11,892 bases of DNA, taken from JBBSWB01 sp038046465. GTDB lineage: Archaea > Nanobdellota > Nanobdellia > Woesearchaeales > GW2011-AR9. The stretch lies in contig JBBSWB010000030.1 in NCBI GenBank assembly GCA_038046465.1, forward strand, positions 1 to 11,892, read 5' to 3'. The position numbers and the translations under genes are program-made. The notes beneath the pieces are model-generated. The model made no database searches, was not told the origin of the DNA, and saw only the letters and a program-made list of their open reading frames with translations. Positions 1-4,894 of the stretch are shown in pieces (the first letter of the stretch is position 1; the number at the start of each line of letters is the position of its first letter).

Positions 1-53
1 TTTTACTTCCCTCGTAGGGAATCCCCGCCATTTATGGCTGGGGAGGATGTCAA
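1..53 (+). mobile_element. Right end of an IS200/IS605-type (TnpB) element
   Basis: Two hairpins stand side by side. One has a 5-bp stem (8-12 with 16-20, loop CGT). The other has 4+5 bp (23-26 with 40-43 and 27-30 with 35-38) and a single unpaired T at 39. They are followed by AGGATGTCAA at 44-53. A subterminal hairpin with an extrahelical T followed by a TCAA-type cleavage site is the known design of IS200/IS605 right ends, and the same DNA forms the 3' end of the omega RNA in TnpB elements. The transposase/tnpB genes would lie to the left, outside the window, so the assignment rests on this end alone. The likely junction with host DNA is at 53/54. Confidence 0.7.
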
Positions 54-94
54 TATTTTTTCTTTTAGCTAAAATTTTAAATTAGAATCCCTAT

Positions 95-937
95 TTACTT
101 TTCTTCAAACTTAGTATCTGTTTTAAGGTGCTTAAAAATATTCTTTTGGTATTTGAACGGAGGATTTCGTTCCTGAAGCAATTGATCATATTCTTTTTTT
201 ATCTTATCTACGGGCGGCAAAGCCAGGCCTTTTAATTCGGCAAAGATTAAAGGATTAGTTATTGCTGCCCGGCCAATCATTACTCCTTTACATCCAAAGG
301 ATTTTATCTGTTCAACATCTGCTTTAGTTTTGATATCCCCATTAGCAATAATATTTTTTCCTGTTTTTACACATTCAGGAAAGACGGACCAATCTGCTTT
401 TTCCGCATAAGTCTGTGCGCCATGCCGGGCATGCACTACAAAAAAATCGGCATTAATGTTATTAATTAAATTAAGATAAGCTTTTTTTTCTTTTTCATAT
501 TGATTTAATCCCAAACGCATTTTTATGCTCGTGTTATATCCGTGGTCTTTGATAATGCTGATAAGCGTTCTAGTTTTGGAAATCCTTTTCACCATAGCAC
601 ATCCTGCACCGTTGTTGATTACATTTGGAGCAGGACAGCCCAAATTTAAATTAAATCCAGCAAACCCTTTTTCCGGCTGAAATTTAGACAAGAATTTTTT
701 TAAAAACTGTTCTCGGCTGCCTAAGATCTGGATAGCTAGGAGAGTATCATCCTGTTGTTTAGTTCTTTCCCAAGAAGTTTTATTATTTTTGGCCAGCGAT
801 TCAAATTTAACCAATTCGGTCATGGTCAAATCTGCGCCATAGCGATAACAGAGCGTCCTAAAACAAGAATCGGTAAAATCTTCCAGCGGAGCAAGCATAT
901 AATAAAATTTGTTATTAAAATTAGGTTTAAAATTCAT
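95..937 (-). CDS. dus: tRNA-dihydrouridine synthase (Dus), C-terminally short
   Basis: FMN-dependent enzyme that reduces uridine to dihydrouridine in tRNA with NADPH, in the cytoplasm. The TIM-barrel landmarks are in order: MLAPLEDFTD (14-23) for flavin binding; NLGCP (98-102) with the presumed catalytic Cys101 that protonates the uracil; KMR (139-141); VHARH (168-172); NGD (199-201); and GVMIGRAA (218-225) for the FMN phosphate. Dus proteins usually run to about 310-330 residues with a helical C-terminal RNA-binding domain. This one stops at 280, only about 10 residues after the FKHLK helix that normally opens into that domain, and the stop lies 42 bp from the IS end. Truncation by insertion is plausible (inference). 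The ATG start is supported by a box A about 25 bp upstream. The substrate uridine position cannot be assigned. Confidence 0.9.
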   Translation of the reverse strand: MNFKPNFNNKFYYMLAPLEDFTDSCFRTLCYRYGADLTMTELVKFESLAKNNKTSWERTKQQDDTLLAIQILGSREQFLKKFLSKFQPEKGFAGFNLNLGCPAPNVINNGAGCAMVKRISKTRTLISIIKDHGYNTSIKMRLGLNQYEKEKKAYLNLINNINADFFVVHARHGAQTYAEKADWSVFPECVKTGKNIIANGDIKTKADVEQIKSFGCKGVMIGRAAITNPLIFAELKGLALPPVDKIKKEYDQLLQERNPPFKYQKNIFKHLKTDTKFEEK

Positions 938-957
938 GATGAAAATAAAATGATTTA

Positions 958-967
958 TGTTTAAAAA
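958..967 (-). promoter_or_regulatory. Box A promoter of dus, inside the end of the upstream gene
   Basis: On the minus strand this reads TTTTTAAACA, centred about 25 bp before the dus ATG at 937, so the transcript should be leaderless. It covers the stop codon (961-963) of the lipoprotein gene. Confidence 0.6.
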
Positions 968-1257
968 GGTTTGTAATGGTTTTTTTGGGGCAGTTTATTT
1001 TCAAAATATTTCATGGACCACGGAGTTGCAACAATAATATCCAAATCCCCGTCGTTGTCCAAATCCGATAATGAAACGCCAACGCCAGAATCTCCCCAAT
1101 CAGCTTTAGGGTTTCCAATAACTCCTTTATCTAAGAAATATTCTAATTTTGATTCTACTTTTGGTTGTTCTTTTTGTGAAGAATCATCATTACATCCGAT
1201 TAAACTTATACCACTCAACCCAATTAAAACGCAATTAATTATTTTTTGATAGCTCAT
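961..1257 (-). CDS. Small lipoprotein with one FG-GAP/VCBS calcium-binding loop
   Basis: A 98-residue predicted surface lipoprotein. Residues 6-21 form a short hydrophobic signal segment ending in the lipobox L19-I20-G21-C22. A polar linker rich in D, S, Q, E and K follows (23-37). Residues 53-79 form one FG-GAP/VCBS-like repeat with the calcium loop DLDNDGDLD at 65-73, in which Asp at every second position is the classic ligand pattern. Proteins of this class normally carry several such repeats building a beta-propeller. A single repeat and an end at residue 98 suggest a remnant or a degenerate paralogue of a larger surface protein (inference). Archaeal lipidation of such cysteines is known mainly from haloarchaea. 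The gene has its own box A and a possible GAGGT site about 17 nt before the ATG. The ligand is unknown. Confidence 0.65.
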   Translation of the reverse strand: MSYQKIINCVLIGLSGISLIGCNDDSSQKEQPKVESKLEYFLDKGVIGNPKADWGDSGVGVSLSDLDNDGDLDIIVATPWSMKYFENKLPQKNHYKPF

Positions 1258-1299
1258 TTTATTTCTTCCATTTACCTCTTTTGGACTATTTGTAATGTT

Positions 1300-1311
1300 C
1301 TTTTATAAATT
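1300..1311 (-). promoter_or_regulatory. Box A candidate for the lipoprotein gene
   Basis: The minus strand reads AATTTATAAAAG about 49 bp before the ATG at 1257. This predicts a start site near 1280 and a short leader of about 23 nt, unlike the leaderless neighbours. GAGGT on the minus strand at about 1275-1279 could serve as a ribosome site. Confidence 0.4.
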
Positions 1312-1315
1312 TTTG

Positions 1316-1340
1316 GGTTAAAAAACAGATTTTTTTAACC
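1316..1340 (-). terminator. Perfect 10-bp A/T hairpin after the 7TM gene
   Basis: GGTTAAAAAA at 1316-1325 and TTTTTTAACC at 1331-1340 are exact inverse complements around the 5-nt loop CAGAT. The hairpin begins directly after the stop codon of the membrane protein gene (stop at 1341-1343) and ends before the promoter of the lipoprotein gene. On the minus strand it puts a T-run in the RNA, fitting T-rich archaeal termination. Confidence 0.5.
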
Positions 1341-2084
1341 TTAATTTTTAAGCGGTCCAGCAGAACTATAATTCCTAGTTTTCATCAATAGAATAAAGAA
1401 GGAAAGACTGCAGAGCAGGTAGGCAGCTATATACAATAATTCAGAAGTTGCTCCTAAAACACCGTAACCTCCCGTAGCAGTTACATAAGTATACAATAAA
1501 TCTCCGGCCAAGAAAGCAAAATTAGCCAGAAATAAAAATAAGAAATTGGTTTGAAACATACCGATCTTTTCAATAAATAAGTAAACGCTTAAGGAAGCAA
1601 TCAAGATTAGTCCGGTCATTAAAGGGTAAAAATATCCTAAAAACGCACTTCCAACTGTTCTTTCAGCACCAACCAGATTTAAGCCAAAAATAAAACCTAA
1701 AACTCCTGCTAAAACTACGCCCCCAAAAATTAGTAAAGCAACTGCATGGCGCAGCTGTCCATGATGTTTAAACATATAGGCAGAAAAAGAAACATATGCT
1801 AACAGCTGAAAGACGGAACCTACGACCCAATAAACGTCCGGCATGCTGGCAGAAGGCATTTGTTTAAACACATCAAAAATTAAAAACCAGGTAACTTCTC
1901 CTAAAGCAAAACAGCTATATCCAAAGATCAGTAAAAAAAAGACAAAAAAACTAACGTTACTAAACAGGTCTTTTAATTTATTTTGAAATAATTTATTTAA
2001 TACGAATAACCCTAAAAGCGCAGTGGTGCCTGCTAAAATTAAAGTAATTAAGTATAACCCCCATTGCAGGTTTTCCCAAATCAT
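1341..2084 (-). CDS. Seven-helix membrane protein, sensor-domain-like
   Basis: A 247-residue integral membrane protein with about seven hydrophobic helices (roughly 8-30, 42-68, 84-104, 112-135, 147-168, 178-200 and 213-235). Two segments look like diverged copies of one another. The first, near residues 55-100, has ALGEVTWFLIFDVF followed by ASMPDVYWVVGSVFQLLAYVSF. The second, near 188-238, has FLAGDLLYTYVTATGG followed by ATSELLYIAAYLLCSLSFF. This G-D/E-aromatic pattern with a following D/E-x-aromatic helix resembles the N-terminal seven-helix modules found in front of histidine kinases or GGDEF domains (family resemblance by eye). No signalling domain follows, so it would be a stand-alone module or a partner of an output protein elsewhere. 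The ligand and function are unknown. Confidence 0.6.
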   Translation of the reverse strand: MIWENLQWGLYLITLILAGTTALLGLFVLNKLFQNKLKDLFSNVSFFVFFLLIFGYSCFALGEVTWFLIFDVFKQMPSASMPDVYWVVGSVFQLLAYVSFSAYMFKHHGQLRHAVALLIFGGVVLAGVLGFIFGLNLVGAERTVGSAFLGYFYPLMTGLILIASLSVYLFIEKIGMFQTNFLFLFLANFAFLAGDLLYTYVTATGGYGVLGATSELLYIAAYLLCSLSFFILLMKTRNYSSAGPLKN

Positions 2085-2100
2085 TCTTAGAAGTATTTTT

Positions 2101-2113
2101 TTTAAATATATAA
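2101..2113 (-). promoter_or_regulatory. Box A of the 7TM gene
   Basis: The A/T-only stretch reads TTATATATTTAAA on the minus strand, centred 22-24 bp before the ATG at 2084. It shares the 148-bp divergent intergenic region 2085-2232 with the HAD gene promoter. Confidence 0.5.
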
Positions 2114-2202
2114 GCGTTTGGTTTTTGTTTTAGAGTAAGGTAATTTTAAGGTGCGTTCATAATTAAAAGCATGCTTAATTTAAGTTTTAGCTTTACCATA
2201 GA

Positions 2203-2212
2203 TTTATATTTA
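2203..2212 (+). promoter_or_regulatory. Box A of the HAD phosphatase gene
   Basis: TTTATATTTA is centred about 25 bp upstream of the ATG at 2233, with no ribosome site between them. This fits a leaderless transcript. Confidence 0.55.
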
Positions 2213-2232
2213 TACTTTAATTATCTTTAATT

Positions 2233-2889
2233 ATGATAAAAGGAATAATATTTGATATGGACGGAGTAATTTCAGATACTCAAAAATTACATTCTAAAAT
2301 TGAATCCCAACTAGTGGGTGAGTGTGGAGTTAAGATTACGCCCGAAGAAATTACAAGAAGATATTCGGGACGTAGAACAAGAGAAGTTTTTGAAGAATTA
2401 TTAAAATCTCAAGGAATAAAATCTGATTTAGATTTATTAATGAATAAAAAATGGTCTCAAATGGAAAAGTTAGCTTCAGAATCGGTTGATGCAATTGATG
2501 GTTCAATTGAATTAATAAAACGATTGTCCTCCGAAGGTTATCTTTTAGCTGTCGCTTCCGCCTCAAACTTAAATTATGTTCAAAGTGTTCTAAGAACTTT
2601 GGATGTTATCGACCAGTTTAGGTATATTGTTAGTGGAGATATGGTGTCTAAAGGAAAACCGGATCCGGAAAGTTTTTTACTAGCCGCTTCAAAAATTAAT
2701 GTAACTCCTGAAAACTGTCTTGTAATTGAAGATGGTAGAAGCGGTATGGAGGCAGCAAAAAAAGGCAAAATGTTTTGTATTGGGTTGGTGAAAAATAACA
2801 GAGAACCATATCCTACTAAATACTTGGTAACAAATTTATCCGAAATTACGCCTAATTATTTAATTTCAATAATAAACAACACTCAGTGA
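2233..2889 (+). CDS. HAD-superfamily phosphatase, beta-phosphoglucomutase-like
   Basis: A 218-residue cytoplasmic HAD hydrolase (subfamily IA type). All four motifs are present. Motif I is FDMDG at 7-11, with nucleophile Asp8 and acid/base Asp10. Motif II is the serine in AVASAS (Ser109). Motif III is the lysine in KGKPDP (Lys142). Motif IV is VIEDG with Asp167 and preceding Glu166, binding magnesium. A helical cap occupies roughly residues 15-80. The KPxPE-type context and ED-G-G order match the beta-phosphoglucomutase/phosphoglycolate phosphatase group, which acts on small phosphorylated metabolites. The substrate cannot be read from sequence. In the most common family form motif IV reads ED-S, whereas here Gly168 follows the Asp. 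It is monocistronic with its own box A. Confidence 0.85.
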   Translation: MIKGIIFDMDGVISDTQKLHSKIESQLVGECGVKITPEEITRRYSGRRTREVFEELLKSQGIKSDLDLLMNKKWSQMEKLASESVDAIDGSIELIKRLSSEGYLLAVASASNLNYVQSVLRTLDVIDQFRYIVSGDMVSKGKPDPESFLLAASKINVTPENCLVIEDGRSGMEAAKKGKMFCIGLVKNNREPYPTKYLVTNLSEITPNYLISIINNTQ

Positions 2890-2907
2890 TAATCTAAAAG
2901 CTAAAAA

Positions 2908-2917
2908 TTTTTAAATA
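2908..2917 (+). promoter_or_regulatory. Box A of the 100-residue gene
   Basis: TTTTTAAATA is centred 25 bp before the ATG at 2938. The identical 10-mer serves the transglutaminase-like gene on the other strand at 9625-9634. Confidence 0.6.
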
Positions 2918-2937
2918 CCTCTGTCTTTCTACTTATA

Positions 2938-3240
2938 ATGTCACAAAAAGAAAGGTTGCGAACTGAATGTGAAACACATCTTAATGTGTTTATGAGCATG
3001 GCTAAATTAAATGCTCCGGAACAGACCAGAATTTTAAATAAGCAGCGAGAATGGTTTGTTGATTTGGAAAAAAGTTTTGACAAAGAACAAGAAGTAAAAA
3101 CTTTTCCCAAGAATATTAGAAAAGTACTGCAGGTTTATGCCCGAAATCTAGATATTAAAACCCAGTTAAACTTATTAGATTCGCTTGATTCTAAATTAAA
3201 AGAACTGCTTTCTTTGTATCCTCGTTTTGGCAGAAATTAA
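2938..3240 (+). CDS. Unrecognised small helical protein
   Basis: A 100-residue soluble protein not recognised by eye. It is strongly charged and leucine-rich, apparently all helical. Residues about 1-50 form one or two amphipathic helices and 58-95 another pair (NIRKVLQVYARNLDIK, then LNLLDSLDSKLKELLSLY). There is no signal peptide, membrane segment or metal motif. Its reality is supported by a well-placed box A directly upstream and by the start being the first ATG after it. It stands alone: the next gene has its own promoter. The function is unknown. Confidence 0.6.
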   Translation: MSQKERLRTECETHLNVFMSMAKLNAPEQTRILNKQREWFVDLEKSFDKEQEVKTFPKNIRKVLQVYARNLDIKTQLNLLDSLDSKLKELLSLYPRFGRN

Positions 3241-3255
3241 ACTCTTCTTTAGTAA

Positions 3256-3265
3256 TATTTATAAA
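3256..3265 (+). promoter_or_regulatory. Box A that decides the start of the next gene
   Basis: TATTTATAAA is centred 27 bp upstream of the ATG at 3288. An in-frame TTG at 3273 lies only 12 bp away, too close for a transcript to include it, so 3288 is preferred. Confidence 0.5.
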
Positions 3266-3287
3266 CTAAATCTTGCGCGCAAATAAT

Positions 3288-3614
3288 ATGTCCCTCGATG
3301 ATAAAATAACTCCGGAAGAGAACAATAATAACACAGAAAAACCCAAATTATTAACTAAATCAGATATAATGGAATTCTGTCTCGGAGCCGGGGTCGGTGC
3401 AATGGTAGGAATGATGGGCGCTGCCGATGAAACTGCCGATCCTCAGACGACGATGGGCGTACTGTATAACGGAGCATTTTTTGGTGGAATATCCTATTCC
3501 TGCGACCGCTGGATACGCAAAATGCCCAGTGAAGCAGCCTTAAGAAGAGGAGCAGCCCTTAGTGCCGGATGTATAGTTGGGCAAGTCATTTATGGTTTAG
3601 TTAAATATATGTGA
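3288..3614 (+). CDS. Small glycine-rich membrane protein, unknown
   Basis: A 108-residue protein from the ATG at 3288. Residues 1-26 are hydrophilic (an N-rich stretch followed by K, P and L). Three weak, glycine- and alanine-rich hydrophobic stretches follow: about 27-45 (MEFCLGAGVGAMVGMMGA), 56-72 and 89-107. The alternation of G and A with small residues resembles glycine-zipper membrane proteins, but no family is recognised. Its TGA (3612-3614) abuts the ATG of the next gene at 3615 with no gap, so the two are probably co-transcribed. This could mean a membrane partner for the ART-like protein (inference). Confidence 0.6.
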   Translation: MSLDDKITPEENNNNTEKPKLLTKSDIMEFCLGAGVGAMVGMMGAADETADPQTTMGVLYNGAFFGGISYSCDRWIRKMPSEAALRRGAALSAGCIVGQVIYGLVKYM

Positions 3615-4040
3615 ATGCGTATGGTAAATAATAATTATAATAATTGGGCATATCAAGGTCCTCAAACAGAAGAGGCATTAAGGAAATTTAATAAAAATCT
3701 TAGACGTAGGGATGCAAATGGTGGTATCATTATTGGATATCATGGTACTTCTGCATCAATTGGGAAAATAATTGAAGAGTTAGGATTCAAAGATTATACT
3801 TCTATTGATGGAACTGTAGGTATTTGGTTTTGGGAAGAAGGATGGAAAGATAACGCAATTTTACCTGGAGAGAAAAAAGCGAAAGAACAAGGCGATTTAG
3901 AATATGCAATTATTAAAGCCAAATTGACAAATCCTGCTCCTGATTTATCACCATTTGCACGCCCACAATGGAAAGCAAATAAAGATCAAATTGAAATTCT
4001 TGGAGTTGAGTATGTTCCAGTCGGTCAAAGACCCAAGTAA
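3615..4040 (+). CDS. Putative ADP-ribosyltransferase-fold protein
   Basis: A 141-residue soluble protein; the ATG at 3621 (residue 3) is an alternative start. The segment GYHGTSASIGKIIEELGF (41-58) matches the first conserved stretch of PARP/DUF3990-like ADP-ribosyltransferase folds: an H-G-T strand binding the NAD ribose, then a helix ending in a Gly-Phe turn. GIWFWEE (69-75) sits where the second motif (usually G-x-Y-F) is expected, with Trp replacing the usual Tyr. QIEIL (125-129), with Glu127, could supply the third catalytic acid. The order H43...W71-F72...E127 fits an H-Y-E-type triad with one substitution. The fold assignment is by eye only and the target is unknown. It follows the membrane protein gene directly, so possible roles include toxin, effector or RNA/protein modifier. 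Confidence 0.5.
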   Translation: MRMVNNNYNNWAYQGPQTEEALRKFNKNLRRRDANGGIIIGYHGTSASIGKIIEELGFKDYTSIDGTVGIWFWEEGWKDNAILPGEKKAKEQGDLEYAIIKAKLTNPAPDLSPFARPQWKANKDQIEILGVEYVPVGQRPK

Positions 4041-4069
4041 ACCCCTTAGTAAAAAAGCCCTCTTTCTCA

Positions 4070-4124
4070 ATTGAAACTAACACCTATTAGCTGCAGTCAC
4101 CCCACTATTCCGAAAGTTTTTTAA
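4070..4124 (+). repeat. Promoter-region duplicate, copy 1
   Basis: This shares TAACACCTATTA (4078-4089), then 6 unlike bases, then GTCACCCCA (4096-4104), then GTTTTTTAA (4116-4124) with the region before gatE at 4815-4870. The spacing is the same to within one base. The block sits 26-80 bp upstream of the ATG at 4150. Confidence 0.65.
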
Positions 4125-4127
4125 GTA
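4118..4127 (+). promoter_or_regulatory. Box A of the first cassette gene, inside a small dyad
   Basis: TTTTTAAGTA is centred 27 bp upstream of the ATG at 4150. It is enclosed by the inverted arms AAAGTTT (4113-4119) and AAACTTT (4129-4135), which could form a repressor site over the TATA element (inference). Confidence 0.5.
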
Positions 4128-4149
4128 TAAACTTTTGAGTTGATTTAAA

Positions 4150-4500
4150 ATGGCAAAACAAGGATTAGAAAAAGTAATTGTAAGCCCAGCAATCTGGCCG
4201 GGGAAAAATCTTCAAGTTCAACCAGGAGATTTATCAAAATTCACTCTAAATGGAAATGGTGTTTATGGCTATCAAAGAAATTCTTTAAAACCAATCAAAG
4301 GAGATCCCCCTCAAGAAGAATCTGGAGGATTAGTTTATTTTGGTAATGGAGTGAAACAAAAAGATTTTTCAGGATTTTTAAGAATGATGGGAGTCAGAGC
4401 AGATGATAAAGATTATGCTGCATTTGTTCAAGAATCTTTTAATCCTGTTGAAGATAGATATTTTAAACAAATGAGATTAATGTCAAAATTTGGACTTTGA
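4150..4500 (+). CDS. Unrecognised 116-residue protein
   Basis: A soluble 116-residue protein of no recognised family. The first half is rich in G, P and N (PGKNLQVQPGDLSKFTLNGNGVYGYQ), suggesting short beta strands and turns. The second half (about 85-116) looks helical with a basic, methionine-rich end. There is no signal peptide, membrane helix, cysteine pair or catalytic signature. The start is fixed by the box A 27 bp upstream. The next gene begins 3 bp after its stop, so the two form a tight pair of the kind seen in toxin-antitoxin and other small accessory modules; that comparison rests only on layout. Confidence 0.6.
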   Translation: MAKQGLEKVIVSPAIWPGKNLQVQPGDLSKFTLNGNGVYGYQRNSLKPIKGDPPQEESGGLVYFGNGVKQKDFSGFLRMMGVRADDKDYAAFVQESFNPVEDRYFKQMRLMSKFGL

Positions 4501-4503
4501 TTC

Positions 4504-4758
4504 ATGTTTGAAGCAATTGATGGTAGGGAATACAGTACATTCAAAGAACAAGAATTAACAATTGGAGAAGCACTTTGGAACTTCATGGATACAGAAAAAG
4601 GAAGATTTGGAACCTGCTTTGGAGATTCCAGGATAGAAGGTAAAATGGGCGGAGATGGAAATTACGCAAGAGAAGAACTTAGTTTTGGATTTATGCTGGA
4701 AAATGAACATCATCAAGTTTATAGAATTTGGAGCAGAGCTTGGCTAGTTACAAAGTGA
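4504..4758 (+). CDS. Unrecognised 84-residue protein, partner of the preceding gene
   Basis: An 84-residue acidic soluble protein of no recognised family. It has an N-terminal segment with several E and D residues, a predicted helix at about 22-34 (IGEALWNFMDTEKG), a glycine-rich turn region (36-53) and a C-terminal strand-like stretch rich in aromatics (FGFMLENEHHQVYRIWSRAWLV). The start lies 3 bp after the stop of the upstream gene, so it is translated from the same transcript. It is followed by a perfect 7-bp hairpin at 4761-4777. The function is unknown. Confidence 0.55.
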   Translation: MFEAIDGREYSTFKEQELTIGEALWNFMDTEKGRFGTCFGDSRIEGKMGGDGNYAREELSFGFMLENEHHQVYRIWSRAWLVTK

Positions 4759-4760
4759 TT

Positions 4761-4800
4761 TTTGTGCGAAGCACAAAGCGAGAGTTCTCGGCTCGTTCTT
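4761..4800 (+). terminator. GC-richer hairpin cluster after the cassette
   Basis: TTTGTGC (4761-4767) pairs perfectly with GCACAAA (4771-4777) around a GAA loop, and CGAGA (4779-4783) pairs with TCTCG (4786-4790). The first stem begins 3 bp after the stop codon at 4758. It could be a 3' end, a processing signal or a mini-hairpin repeat. It shares AGCGAGAG with the element at 9809-9816. Confidence 0.4.
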
Positions 4801-4814
4801 GAAATGAAAATTTT

Positions 4815-4870
4815 ATTGGATATAACACCTATTAACCCCCGTCACCCCATCAAAACCACAGGTTTTTTAA
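4815..4870 (+). repeat. Promoter-region duplicate, copy 2 (before gatE)
   Basis: TAACACCTATTA (4823-4834), a 6-base spacer, GTCACCCCA (4841-4849) and GTTTTTTAA (4862-4870) repeat the blocks of copy 1, offset by 745-746 bp. The two copies bracket the two-gene cassette 4150-4758. Confidence 0.65.
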
Positions 4871-4873
4871 ACA
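4864..4873 (+). promoter_or_regulatory. Box A of the gatE operon
   Basis: TTTTTAAACA is centred 26 bp upstream of the gatE ATG with no ribosome site between them, so the operon mRNA should be leaderless. It is the same 10-mer as the dus box A. Confidence 0.6.
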
Positions 4874-4894
4874 GATATTCTTTACTTCTACATC

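Noticed and set aside
54..94. Continuation of Dus by a frameshift downstream of its stop
   Set aside because: All three frames between the stop and the IS end were read on the minus strand. None continues the expected helical domain before hitting stops.
755..964. Plus-strand frame opposite dus
   Set aside because: It is the antisense shadow of a well-supported Dus with all its motifs, and has no promoter of its own.
3273..3287. TTG start five codons upstream for the small membrane protein
   Set aside because: The box A at 3256-3265 is only about 12 bp from this TTG but 27 bp from the ATG at 3288, so the ATG fits the leaderless pattern of the window.
4150..4758. Calling the two unknown genes a toxin-antitoxin pair
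   Set aside because: Only the tight spacing supports it. Neither protein shows a known toxin fold or DNA-binding motif, so the label would be a guess.
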